Part shown: positions 25,911 to 34,629 of the stretch, one piece after another
Layout of the letters: each line of letters begins with the position of its first letter
How positions within the stretch are numbered: the stretch's first letter is position 1
NCBI GenBank assembly: GCA_004556655.1
Contig: SFGF01000021.1
Coordinates: forward strand, 24,627-88,626
Direction of reading: 5' to 3'
Length of the DNA: 64,000 bases
Source of the DNA: Lachnospiraceae bacterium
GTDB lineage: Bacteria; Bacillota; Clostridia; Lachnospirales; Lachnospiraceae
Notes under the pieces: generated by a model
The model's database searches: none
What the model was told of the DNA's origin: nothing
The model's input: the letters and a program-made list of their open reading frames with translations, nothing else
Program-made: the position numbers and the translations under genes

Positions 25911-25960
25911 AGTATACAGAAGCTTTGAAATAAATACAAGCCCCCAGGGGGCTTGTATTT
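25911..25960 (-). promoter_or_regulatory. Metal-island operator-promoter of the DJ-1/PfpI gene (perfect palindrome)
   Basis: A perfect 29-bp palindrome at 25932-25960 (half-site AAATACAAGCCCCC, centre 25946) is the best copy of the island operator. On the minus strand its right arm supplies -35 TTGTAT (25934-25939), then 17 bp and -10 TATACT (25911-25916). It starts at the last base of the upstream ATPase stop codon, so in RNA it would also fold into a strong hairpin followed by ATTTATTTC and may end the upstream operon. Confidence 0.82.
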
Positions 25961-26715
25961 TAAAATACGGAATCAATCAGTATTTTCGTATATTCCTGCT
26001 GCGGATTTTTTATAATTTCATCAGGAGTTCCTTCTTCTACGATGCTTCCCTGATACATAACCAATACCCGGTCACACATTTCCTGTACCAGCGCCAGATC
26101 ATGGCAAATCAAAAGAAGGGAAAGGCCCATTTCACGCTGCAGCTTCCTGAGGAGTTCAACAATCTGTGCCTGTACTGTCACATCCAATGCACTGGTTGCC
26201 TCGTCACAGATGATAATCTGTGGATCTATAGCCAGAGCTCTTGCAATAGCGGCCCTCTGACACTGCCCTCCACTCACCTGATGTGGATATCTTTCGGCAT
26301 ACTCTTGTGATAGTTCAACCATACGCAAAAGTTCCAGCATCTTCTGCTTTGCCTCTCTTCTTTTCACACCATGATTTATCATACTCTCCATGATCCCATC
26401 ACCCAGCGTACATCTGGGATCAAAAGAATCCTGAGGTGTCTGAAAAACCATCTGTACATCTGCATAAAACTGTTTCCGTCTTTTTCCTTTTATACCAAGG
26501 ATTTCTTCTCCATTCAGCAGGATACTTCCGGAATCCGGGGTGACCAGGTGGGTAATCAGTTTTGCAGTCGTACTTTTTCCGCATCCACTCTCACCCACCA
26601 ATCCCAGACATTCACCTTTCTTCATATGGAAACTGATGTTGTTTACCGCCATAAAAGCAGCTTTATTCTTATAAAATGTTTTTTTGAGATTTTTTACTTC
26701 AAGTATTTTTTCCAT
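25960..26715 (-). CDS. Nickel/peptide ABC transporter ATPase, second subunit (operon 2)
   Basis: A 251-residue DppF/NikE-type ATPase. Walker A GLVGESGCGKSTTAKLI, signature VSGGQCQRAAIARALA, Walker B IIICDEATSALD, switch LLICHDLALV. Last gene of the second ABC operon; its stop codon abuts the palindromic operator of the next gene. Spacing to the upstream ATPase gene is only three bases. Confidence 0.93.
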   Translation of the reverse strand: MEKILEVKNLKKTFYKNKAAFMAVNNISFHMKKGECLGLVGESGCGKSTTAKLITHLVTPDSGSILLNGEEILGIKGKRRKQFYADVQMVFQTPQDSFDPRCTLGDGIMESMINHGVKRREAKQKMLELLRMVELSQEYAERYPHQVSGGQCQRAAIARALAIDPQIIICDEATSALDVTVQAQIVELLRKLQREMGLSLLLICHDLALVQEMCDRVLVMYQGSIVEEGTPDEIIKNPQQEYTKILIDSVF

Positions 26716-26718
26716 ACA

Positions 26719-27504
26719 CTAACCTCTGTGAATTCTAAGCACTGCATCAATCAGTTTCCGGGTATAAGCATCCTGCGGATGATGAATCACTTCTTTTGTG
26801 TCACCATATTCTACAAGCCTTCCCTGATACATAACTGCAACTTTATCTGCCATATATTCCACCACGCCAATGTTATGGGTGACAATTGCAATGGTCGTTC
26901 CGAACAGTTCGCGCATTTTCATCATCTCTCGAACCACCTGTGCCTGAACAGTAACATCCAGTGCACTTGTAGGTTCATCGCCAAAGAGCAGAGACGGGCG
27001 CAGGATCATGGCCATCATAATTCCCACACGCTGATTCATACCACCTGACAGTTCGAATGAATAACTCTTTAGGATTCTTTCTCCATCCGGCAAATTCATT
27101 TTTTCAAATAAACCCATAGCCCTGTCTCTGATTTCCTGCTTTGTAATCTTTTCATGCTGGAGCACAGTTTCATAAAGCTGATCTTCTATGGTACGGATCG
27201 GACAAAGTGAAGCACCGGTATTCTGAAAAATCATACCCATCTCCGGTCCCCGAAGTCTACGAAGCTCTTCGCCCTTAAGATCTGTTACATTCTGGTTTTT
27301 ATAGAAGATATCCCCTCTGGTGACTTCACCGTCATTCCCCAAAAGCCCCATGGCAGCTTTGATCAAAGTACTTTTCCCACTGCCGCTTTCTCCCACGATG
27401 CCGAGAATCTGTCCCGGTTCAATGGTAAGATTAATATCTTCCAGCACAGGTTTGCCTGTATAACATACCTGAAGATGTTCCACTGCCAATATCGGCTGAT
27501 TCAT
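26719..27504 (-). CDS. Nickel/peptide ABC transporter ATPase, first subunit (operon 2)
   Basis: A 261-residue DppD/NikD-type ATPase. Walker A GIVGESGSGKSTLIKAAMG, Q-loop GMIFQNTGASLCPIRTI, signature LSGGMNQRVGIMMA, Walker B LLFGDEPTSALD. It has no Cys-rich C-terminal extension, unlike the operon 1 partner, and is short for the group; this is common among nickel importers (NikD). AAAGGAAATAACT precedes the ATG. Confidence 0.93.
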   Translation of the reverse strand: MNQPILAVEHLQVCYTGKPVLEDINLTIEPGQILGIVGESGSGKSTLIKAAMGLLGNDGEVTRGDIFYKNQNVTDLKGEELRRLRGPEMGMIFQNTGASLCPIRTIEDQLYETVLQHEKITKQEIRDRAMGLFEKMNLPDGERILKSYSFELSGGMNQRVGIMMAMILRPSLLFGDEPTSALDVTVQAQVVREMMKMRELFGTTIAIVTHNIGVVEYMADKVAVMYQGRLVEYGDTKEVIHHPQDAYTRKLIDAVLRIHRG

Positions 27505-27521
27505 AGTTATTTCCTTTCCGA

Positions 27522-29144
27522 TTAATTCTTGTCAAGATCTACTGTAATCTCATAGTAATCACATGGATGTGCTGCAAGTCCGCTTACACCCTTGCCTGAT
27601 ACCATGGACATTTTCAAATGAGAAGCAAACAGGAATGCATGATCATCCAGAATCGTCTGTGTCATCTCTGTTGCCAGCTGTGCTCTCTCTCCTGCATCAA
27701 AAGTACTCTTCATCTGTCCTTCCAGTTCCTGAAGCTTGTCACTGTGATAGCCTCCGCGGTTTTTCGAAGATTCATCCAGACAGTGAGTAGTAAAGAAATA
27801 TTCCGGATCTCCGGTCGGTGCACATACAAATGCACTTGCATAAATATCCCATTCACCTTTTTCAATAAAACTCAGATGATCTGCCGTACAGTTGATCTGA
27901 ACATCAATACCGATATCTTTTAATGTTGCCTGTACAGATTCTGCAAGCAGAGGAAGTTCCTGACGGCTTGGATAGGTGAGCCAGCGGATCGTCAGTTTTT
28001 CTCCATCTTTATCCACATATCCATCACCATCTGTATCTGTCCATCCTGCTTCTTCCAGTAATTTTCTTGCTCCTTCCGGATCATATTCCGGTGCAGTTAC
28101 TGAATCATCTCCAAAAGTAAAGCTTGACGGGAACGGACCAACTGCAGCTGTACCATTTCCCTGAAGAAGCGTTTTGGTAAAATTCTCTTTATCAATAGCC
28201 ATGCAGATAGCTTCTCTAACTTTATCATCCTGTAAAGCCGAAGTTTCATAATTCATCTGTCCAAAGAAAGAACGTGAAGTTTCCACAGATGAAATCGTAT
28301 ATGGTTTCTCCTGGAACAATGGAAGACTTGCGTAAGGAAGTCCATATGCACCATCCAGTTCTCCTGACTGCATCGCCATCGTCATAGTATCACCATCAGA
28401 AATCGTTTTTACATAAATGGTATCCAGTTTTGGTTCACCATTCCAGTAATTTTCATTTTTTACAAGTGTAAGCCCCTGATCCGTTTTTACCTCTGTAGCA
28501 ATATAAGGTCCTGTTGCTGAAACATTACCTTCAGAAGTAACACCTGCTTCCATATCTATAATACAACCATACGGATCTGACAGATAGTTCAGCAATGCCG
28601 GAACCGGTTCTTCGGTAACAATAGTAAGAATCTGTCCATCAGCAGTTACCTCTTTCATTTTCAAATCACCTTTTGCCCGTTCGTGAACACTGATCAAATC
28701 ATCCAGACACTCTTTCACTGCCTGTGCATCCATTTTTCTTCCACTGGAAAAAGTCACATTGTCTCTCAGCGTAATTTTCCATGTATTTTCATCTACCAGT
28801 TCATATTCCGTAGCCAGCCATGGTTCCAGTTCCATGGTATCAGAATATTTAAACAGCGTTTCACCGATACCATAACGGATACATGCCCATCCGGAATACC
28901 CATTATGAGGATTGACATCGGATTCATCATTTTCTGCATTGAAAGTGGTATCCCCATAATAAAACACCTTCTCTACGAAAGCATCTTGCTTTGTGCTATC
29001 ATCTGTTGTTGTGCTTTCTTCTTTTGTATCAGTTTTTGTTTCTGCTGATTCATTAGAACCACCACATCCGGACAAAAGTCCCGTCAGCATACAGAGAGAC
29101 AGTAATACAACACCTGTTTTTCTCAATAAATTTCTTTTACACAT
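27522..29144 (-). CDS. Nickel/peptide ABC transporter substrate-binding lipoprotein (operon 2)
   Basis: A 540-residue family 5 solute-binding lipoprotein with signal peptide and lipobox LLSGC, then a Thr/Ser/acidic linker. Body motifs: FSSGRKMDAQAVKECLDDL, SATGPYIATEVKTDQGLTLVKNENYWNGEPKLD, KVREAICMAIDKENFTKTLLQG. The segment FFTTHCLDESSKNRGGYHSDKL and the ending AAHPCDYYEITVDL resemble NikA-type nickel-binding proteins more than dipeptide-binding ones. It is third in its operon, after the two permeases, unlike operon 1 where the binding protein is first. Confidence 0.88.
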   Translation of the reverse strand: MCKRNLLRKTGVVLLSLCMLTGLLSGCGGSNESAETKTDTKEESTTTDDSTKQDAFVEKVFYYGDTTFNAENDESDVNPHNGYSGWACIRYGIGETLFKYSDTMELEPWLATEYELVDENTWKITLRDNVTFSSGRKMDAQAVKECLDDLISVHERAKGDLKMKEVTADGQILTIVTEEPVPALLNYLSDPYGCIIDMEAGVTSEGNVSATGPYIATEVKTDQGLTLVKNENYWNGEPKLDTIYVKTISDGDTMTMAMQSGELDGAYGLPYASLPLFQEKPYTISSVETSRSFFGQMNYETSALQDDKVREAICMAIDKENFTKTLLQGNGTAAVGPFPSSFTFGDDSVTAPEYDPEGARKLLEEAGWTDTDGDGYVDKDGEKLTIRWLTYPSRQELPLLAESVQATLKDIGIDVQINCTADHLSFIEKGEWDIYASAFVCAPTGDPEYFFTTHCLDESSKNRGGYHSDKLQELEGQMKSTFDAGERAQLATEMTQTILDDHAFLFASHLKMSMVSGKGVSGLAAHPCDYYEITVDLDKN

Positions 29145-29165
29145 TTGGTTTTTCTCTTCTTCCTT

Positions 29166-30023
29166 TTATTTTTTATTTCTGCGTGGATCCATCACATCAC
29201 GCACCGTATCACCCAGCAGATTAAACAGCATAACGGTAATAAAAATGGCAAAACCCGGTGCAAGGATTACCCACGGAGATGTCTGCAGCATACTTCTTCC
29301 ATTGCTCATCATAGAACCCCATTCTGCAATGGGGGGAACAGCTCCAAGTCCCAAAAATGACAGTCCTGCAATCTCCATCATCATGGTTCCTATATCCAGA
29401 ACCCCTGTAATCAAGATAGGACCAGCAATATTAGGAAGCATATGTTTAAAAATAATTTTACAGGTACCGGAACCTGACAGTCTGGCCGCCGCCACAAAGG
29501 ATGACTGTTTCAATGTCATTACCTGACTTCTTGCAATTCTGGCAAATTTGGGCCATGAGATACATGCCAGTGCAACCACCGCATTGATCACTCCGCCTCC
29601 TGTAACCCCTGCGACAGCAATGGCAAACACCATACCTGGAAATGCAAGAAATATATCCGATATTCTCATCAGAACCGTATCAATTTTTCCTCCACTATAT
29701 CCGCAGATTATACCGATCAGGGTACCCACCACCATAATAATCACTACCAGCAGCAAAGAAGAAAAAATAGTTGTCTGCCCTCCCATGATTACTCTGGAGA
29801 GCATATCTCTTCCATATCGATCCGTTCCCAGAAGATGTGCTCCCCCCGGTGGCTGCAGTGCATTGGACAAGTCCTGCGCATATGGATCGTATGGTACAAT
29901 ATATTCGGCAAATATAGCCATCAATAGCACAATTCCCACCAAAACAGTCAATACAATACATTTTTGTTTTGTAAAATCTTTTTTTATCTTCTGTTGTCTT
30001 ATTGTAACTTTTGATGTTTCCAT
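29166..30023 (-). CDS. Nickel/peptide ABC transporter permease (DppC/NikC type, operon 2)
   Basis: A 285-residue permease: LLGTDRYGRDMLSRVIMGGQTTIF is the DppC/NikC landmark, and the coupling loop is SSFVAAARLSGSGTCKIIFKHMLPNIAGP, followed by GLSFLGLGAVPPIAEWG. I start it at METSK (30023), preceded by GGAGGAAGCC and overlapping the upstream stop by one base (TAATG). Confidence 0.92.
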   Translation of the reverse strand: METSKVTIRQQKIKKDFTKQKCIVLTVLVGIVLLMAIFAEYIVPYDPYAQDLSNALQPPGGAHLLGTDRYGRDMLSRVIMGGQTTIFSSLLLVVIIMVVGTLIGIICGYSGGKIDTVLMRISDIFLAFPGMVFAIAVAGVTGGGVINAVVALACISWPKFARIARSQVMTLKQSSFVAAARLSGSGTCKIIFKHMLPNIAGPILITGVLDIGTMMMEIAGLSFLGLGAVPPIAEWGSMMSNGRSMLQTSPWVILAPGFAIFITVMLFNLLGDTVRDVMDPRRNKK

Positions 30024-30967
30024 TAGGCTTCCTCCTGTCCGATGCGGATTCTCGGATCCAGAAAACAATAAATAATGTCTGTGATCAGATTTACCATTAC
30101 ATAAATGACAGCCATCCAGATGACATAAGCCTGTATCACAGGGTAATCACGCATGGTAATGGCATCTACTGCCATCTTTCCCACACCGTCCCACATGAAA
30201 ATCGACTCTACTATTGCAGTTCCTCCCAGCAGAGAGCCGATAGAAAGTGCCAGCAGCGTAACTATTGTCAGCATGGAGGCTTTCAGAACGCTAAAATAGA
30301 GTATTTTATTTTCACGAATACCTCTTGCCCGTGCCCCCTGTACAAAATCCTTGTTTAATTCTTCCAATACGGTAGCTCGCACCTGTCTGGTATACTTGGA
30401 AGCCATCGCAAGAGCCAGCGTCAGTGTCGGAAGAATGATACTTTTCCATCCCTGCGCATTTCCCATAACCGGAAACCATCCCAGTTTCAGAGAAAAGAAA
30501 AAGATCAACAGCAATGACACAAAAAAGTTCGGAAGCGAATTACCAATAAAACTTAAAAACCTTATAAGATAATCCACAAAACGATTCTGCTTTACTGCCG
30601 AAATAATCCCCAACGGAATTGAGATAAGAACCGTCAACAGGATCGATGTAATCGTCAGCGCAATTGTTGCGGGAAGTTTTGATACAAAAGTAGAAAAAAC
30701 CGACTGTCCCGACACATAAGATACTCCCATATCACCGGTAAGGATTCCTCCAAGCCAGACAATATACTGTTCCGCAATCGGTTTGTCCAGACCCAGTTCT
30801 TCCCTGATTGCAGCCTTTTCTTCTTCTGACATGGCTCCTCCCGTATTTTGTTCCATTACATCAATAGCATCCATGGAGGAAGACTGCATCAAAATAAAGG
30901 AAAGTAACGTAATTCCGATCAAAATAGGAATTAACTGCAGGAATCTTTTTATTACATATTTTTTCAT
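30023..30967 (-). CDS. Nickel/peptide ABC transporter permease (DppB/NikB type, operon 2)
   Basis: A 314-residue DppB-type permease: ITLLSFILMQSSSMDAIDV, LGLDKPIAEQYIVWLGGILTGDMGVSYVSGQSV, and coupling loop DFVQGARARGIRENKILYFSVLKAS. I start it at MKKYVIKRF (30967), with AGAAGGAATG upstream; the ATG at 31009 would coincide with the predicted transcription start near 31010. It is first in operon 2. Confidence 0.9.
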   Translation of the reverse strand: MKKYVIKRFLQLIPILIGITLLSFILMQSSSMDAIDVMEQNTGGAMSEEEKAAIREELGLDKPIAEQYIVWLGGILTGDMGVSYVSGQSVFSTFVSKLPATIALTITSILLTVLISIPLGIISAVKQNRFVDYLIRFLSFIGNSLPNFFVSLLLIFFFSLKLGWFPVMGNAQGWKSIILPTLTLALAMASKYTRQVRATVLEELNKDFVQGARARGIRENKILYFSVLKASMLTIVTLLALSIGSLLGGTAIVESIFMWDGVGKMAVDAITMRDYPVIQAYVIWMAVIYVMVNLITDIIYCFLDPRIRIGQEEA

Positions 30968-31016
30968 TTCATCATTCCTTCTCTTTTGAATACATAGTAT
31001 CTTTTTCATAGCCCCT

Positions 31017-31066
31017 ATAATAGCAGATTAGAAAAAGCTGTACAACCCGGGGGAGGGGTTATACAG
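31017..31066 (-). promoter_or_regulatory. Metal-island operator-promoter of nickel/peptide operon 2 (divergent copy)
   Basis: Minus strand: arms TGTATAACCCC and GGGTTGTACA (31039-31065) surround a C-rich centre; -35 TTGTAC (31040-31045), 17-bp spacer, -10 TATTAT (31017-31022). The arms keep TTGTA but the GGC before it is GGG, so this is the most divergent member. Confidence 0.68.
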
Positions 31067-31164
31067 CCATTCATTTTTTCAGGTCTATCTATTCCATTTT
31101 TTCATATCTTCACTGATAATGCTTTTGATTTTATCAAACTAATTAAATTTTCGGAATAATAATC

Positions 31165-32100
31165 TTATTTTTTTATATAACCGGACTGTTCTGTCAATGT
31201 TGATTCAATATAAGACGCAAAAGCTTGTGCCGCCTCTCCAAGAACCTCCCCTTCTCTTTTCAGATATCCAAAGATTACCTGGCTGTCCTCCTGCACTAAC
31301 GGGATTTCTCCGGTTACAACCTGATTATCATCATTAGACAGATAACTTCCACTTATGTTCGCCAATCTGCTATTCGTCAACATTCTTTCCATAATATAAT
31401 CACTATTCGTAACTACTGCCACATCCATCTGGGTCAAGATCTGTCCTTTTCCATCCTTCACTGTCCAGAAATTATTTTCCGTAAATTCATCCTGATAACT
31501 TTGAATAAAACGAAGCTTTCGAAGTTCCGTCTGATCAATGGAATCTTTATGATAAAGTGGATGCTTTTGTCCCAGATATAAAATAGCATCTACATGAATC
31601 AATGGCACAAACTCCAGATTATTTCTTGTAAGTGCATATTGAAATGCCGCTTTTTGACTGTCCATCACATAAACATAGCCCAGATCATCTTTATAGTCTC
31701 TTACACGTTTCATAATATTAGCCACACTGGCATTATATATTTGACAATGGATATTTTCTTCATAATGCAAATTATAAAATTCCACAAAACGATTGGCAAA
31801 CCATGAACTGGGATTACAGGAAATATTCAGCCACTCCACTTCTCCTGTTCTTGAAAAATCTTTTAGTGCTCCCACTTCGTCCATGATTTTACACGCATAT
31901 TTATAGACGTGTTTTCCCTGAGCTGTCAAAGTAATACCCCTGGCCTGTCTGACAAAAAGTGTGGCCCCCACAGATTTTTCAAGCGCTTTTATAGCCTTAC
32001 TTACATTTGATTGTGTTGTATATAAAATTTTGGCTGCTTCACTAAAAGAACCTACATCTGTACAGACCATAAAGTAATTCAACTGTTTCAAATCCACCAT
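31165..32100 (-). CDS. LysR-family transcriptional regulator of the metal island
   Basis: A 311-residue LysR protein. The N-terminal winged helix reads LKQLNYFMVCTDVGSFSEAAKILYTTQSNVSKAIKALEKSVGATLFVRQARGITLTAQG; the rest is the periplasmic-binding-protein-like sensor domain. I start it at ATG 32100, 13 bases after the upstream stop, with GAGGAAATTAAGG upstream; the longer reading intrudes into the fusion gene. It is third in the methyltransferase operon, so its level would follow the island promoter. It is a candidate for the island regulator, but the GC palindrome is not a classic T-N11-A site, so this is open. Confidence 0.88.
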   Translation of the reverse strand: MVDLKQLNYFMVCTDVGSFSEAAKILYTTQSNVSKAIKALEKSVGATLFVRQARGITLTAQGKHVYKYACKIMDEVGALKDFSRTGEVEWLNISCNPSSWFANRFVEFYNLHYEENIHCQIYNASVANIMKRVRDYKDDLGYVYVMDSQKAAFQYALTRNNLEFVPLIHVDAILYLGQKHPLYHKDSIDQTELRKLRFIQSYQDEFTENNFWTVKDGKGQILTQMDVAVVTNSDYIMERMLTNSRLANISGSYLSNDDNQVVTGEIPLVQEDSQVIFGYLKREGEVLGEAAQAFASYIESTLTEQSGYIKK

Positions 32101-32113
32101 AGCCTTAATTTCC

Positions 32114-33808
32114 TCATCCTTTGTGGGCACAAATCGCAAACATAGGTGTAGGATTATAGAATTCATCTTTCTCCATATATACTTTTTTACTGATTCCAAG
32201 ATCAATCGAAAGTTCTTCGATTCCCATATGACCAAGTGCATCCAGATCCCATGCCGGACGAATAAATGAACTGATTGGAAGCTGTCGTTTCATTTCTTCA
32301 CATTCTCTCATCATTTCGTTTCCCAACATGTAATGCGCATGATTCTGCGGCAAATGAGAAGTATCAGAGCAGTCCTCTGCGCCATAATCGGCATCAAAAT
32401 TTAACAAAATACCGTCCTTTTTTAATACCCTGATCCATTCCTTATATGCCTGCTTTACATCCGGGAGTGTCCAGGTAAGATTTCTGGAAACAATAACATC
32501 AAATGTCTCATCCGCATATTTCAGATTTTCCGCATCCATCACAAAAAAGCGGCATGATGTATTCTCTTCTTCCGCTAGTTTTTGTGCCTTTTCAATCATG
32601 TCCGGTGTAAGATCTATACCTATAACTTCATGTCCCTGTTTTGCCAGTAAAATAGAAAAAAAGCCTGTTCCGCATCCTACATCCAGAATTTTCAATCTTT
32701 CTCCCGAGGGAATACGACGATTGATTTCTCCAAGCCATCGTTTTGCTATAGGACTGTGAAGTTCATCTTTTCTCTGTTCCAAAAAGCTATCACTTCGTTT
32801 ACTCCAGTAATTGACAATTCTTTCTTTCCTGTCATCATACTTTTTAACAATACGACCATAAGCGATCATGGGGCCGTCTTCCAGCACCTGAAGTGTCCCC
32901 GTCTGATAGAGAATCACACCGTCAAATTCTGCACGACTGATCTCGATTACTTCTCCTTCATAATCCCGGACTTCACCAAGCACCTCATCTTTTCGTATCA
33001 TATCTCCGGCATTTTTAAACGGATACCAGCAGCCGGTATGAGAAGCATCCTGATACCGCACATCCTCTACATCCAACGGATAATAAGTTCTGTTGTCCTT
33101 CTGACCACTATATACACCCAAATAACAGAGAATATTTCGCACATCACGGCGGGTAGAACGTACTTCTTCCATCGTCCATCCACCCATGCCGCCTCTCTCG
33201 ATCAGAATACCCGGCACCCCCTGCGAAGCCGCATAGTTATATGCCCCGCCGGAGGCCACATTGGATTTTACCATATAAGGAACATCCACCTGTTCTGCCA
33301 TCTGCCTCGATACAGCCACTACCTCTTCTGCTGCTTTTCCTGCATAATACACATATGGGGTGAGCTGTTCATAATCGTCGCCACTGTGCAAATCAATATA
33401 ATAGTCCGCAATTGTATGAAGATTTTGAGAGATTGCCCAGGCAAGCTGCTCCATCTCTGTTCCCTTTGGATTTCCGGGAAATACCCTGTTCAGATTTTTC
33501 TCATCTGAAAGTCCCATACTTCCATTTCTTCGCTCAAAGGCCGGTCGATTCACAACTTTTATGATAATAACAGTTCCCACCACTTTTTCTATTTTGAGCT
33601 TTTGCGCAAGTTCTATCGCTGACTGGATCCCCACATATTCTCCCGCATGCACACCTGCTGTAATCAACACAGTCTTTCCCGGGGTTTTTCCATGAAGAAT
33701 CGCTGCCGGAAGCCGAAACTTTCCATTCTCCAGTTCCAAATATCCGCTTACTTTCTGACCGGGCTGTGCCTCCATATTACATAACCGAAATACTTCCTGC
33801 TGACACAT
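32114..33808 (-). CDS. Fusion of AspA/AstE-like zinc deacylase with SAM methyltransferase
   Basis: A 564-residue two-domain protein. Residues 1-320 match the succinylglutamate desuccinylase/aspartoacylase branch of M14 zinc hydrolases: VHAGE gives ligands His54 and Glu57, DLHSGD gives His141, and ILIERGG gives the catalytic Glu204. Residues about 325-564 are a class I methyltransferase with motif I ILDVGCGTGFFS (374-385), VIGIDLTPDMI and SRNLTWTLPD. The second domain is a paralogue of the adjacent upstream methyltransferase (shared SRNLTW, LLNFDA, RPxWD, PMF near the end). An RBS AAAGGAG lies before the ATG, inside the upstream gene's end. Substrate unknown; processing of a small metal ligand is a possibility given the context. 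Confidence 0.85.
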   Translation of the reverse strand: MCQQEVFRLCNMEAQPGQKVSGYLELENGKFRLPAAILHGKTPGKTVLITAGVHAGEYVGIQSAIELAQKLKIEKVVGTVIIIKVVNRPAFERRNGSMGLSDEKNLNRVFPGNPKGTEMEQLAWAISQNLHTIADYYIDLHSGDDYEQLTPYVYYAGKAAEEVVAVSRQMAEQVDVPYMVKSNVASGGAYNYAASQGVPGILIERGGMGGWTMEEVRSTRRDVRNILCYLGVYSGQKDNRTYYPLDVEDVRYQDASHTGCWYPFKNAGDMIRKDEVLGEVRDYEGEVIEISRAEFDGVILYQTGTLQVLEDGPMIAYGRIVKKYDDRKERIVNYWSKRSDSFLEQRKDELHSPIAKRWLGEINRRIPSGERLKILDVGCGTGFFSILLAKQGHEVIGIDLTPDMIEKAQKLAEEENTSCRFFVMDAENLKYADETFDVIVSRNLTWTLPDVKQAYKEWIRVLKKDGILLNFDADYGAEDCSDTSHLPQNHAHYMLGNEMMRECEEMKRQLPISSFIRPAWDLDALGHMGIEELSIDLGISKKVYMEKDEFYNPTPMFAICAHKG

Positions 33809-33811
33809 TTT

Positions 33812-34597
33812 CTACTCCTTTATTCCGTAAATCATAAACATTGGTGTGGAACCATAATTCAGCTTTTCTTCTTCGCTCCACACTTTTTTCCAAATCCCTG
33901 TATCCGTTATAATATGTTTCATCCCCTGCTCTTTCAATATTTGAATATCCCACTGGGGGCGTCCGATGGCTGACAGAGGAACCTGAAGAGCGATCTGTTC
34001 CATAGTATCTATATCAGTGCACAGATAATGATCATCCAGATGATTGCTCTCTACATTTTTTCTATCCTGTTCATAAGCCCTTTTCTTTTCTTCATCATAA
34101 AGATAACCATACCAGTTTGCATCAAAATTCAGCAAAACCCCTCCGGATTTCAGTACTCTGCACCATTCCCTGTAAGCACGATCAGGCTTTTCCAAATTCC
34201 ATGTTAGATTTCTTGATACAACAACATCGAAACTATTATCTACAAATGTAAGATTTTGTGCATCCATCCGCAGAAAAGACACTTTCTCTTCCAGATTTTT
34301 TCCGCATTTCTTTCCATTCATTTTTATATTTTCTCTGGCCTTTTCCAGCATCCCCTGTGTATAATCCACTGCTGTCACCTGGTATCCAGCTTGTGTCAAT
34401 ATCACCGGAAAAAATCCCGGTCCTGTACCGATATCCAGAATTTTCAGTTCATCCTTTTCCTTCTTCGGAAAGCGTTCTTCCAGAACTGACAGCCATGCCT
34501 GCTTTTGAATTCCTGCAAGCTCTTTTTCATTTACCTCAGAGTATCCTTCTGTCCGTGTACTCCAGTATTGTTCTATTTTTTTTAACAATTCTGCCAT
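33812..34597 (-). CDS. Class I SAM-dependent methyltransferase
   Basis: A 261-residue methyltransferase: motif I ILDIGTGPGFFPVIL, acidic loop VTAVDYTQGMLEKA, then SFLRMDAQNLTFVDNSFDVVVSRNLTWNL and WCRVLKSGGVLLNFDANWYG. I start it at ATG 34597 (MAELLKK) with AAAGGATG upstream; a GTG at 34615 is in frame but lies close to the predicted RNA start near 34622. First gene of the operon, three bases from the fusion gene whose C-terminal domain is its paralogue. The two may act in sequence or as a heteromer on one substrate. Confidence 0.88.
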   Translation of the reverse strand: MAELLKKIEQYWSTRTEGYSEVNEKELAGIQKQAWLSVLEERFPKKEKDELKILDIGTGPGFFPVILTQAGYQVTAVDYTQGMLEKARENIKMNGKKCGKNLEEKVSFLRMDAQNLTFVDNSFDVVVSRNLTWNLEKPDRAYREWCRVLKSGGVLLNFDANWYGYLYDEEKKRAYEQDRKNVESNHLDDHYLCTDIDTMEQIALQVPLSAIGRPQWDIQILKEQGMKHIITDTGIWKKVWSEEEKLNYGSTPMFMIYGIKE

Positions 34598-34629
34598 ATT
34601 TTCATCCTTTATCACTGCATTTTACGTAT

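Noticed and set aside
25872..25976. N-terminal extension of the DJ-1/PfpI gene
   Set aside because: Would translate the palindrome, -35 and -10 of its own promoter; the ATG at 25871 has a ribosome site and fits the family start.
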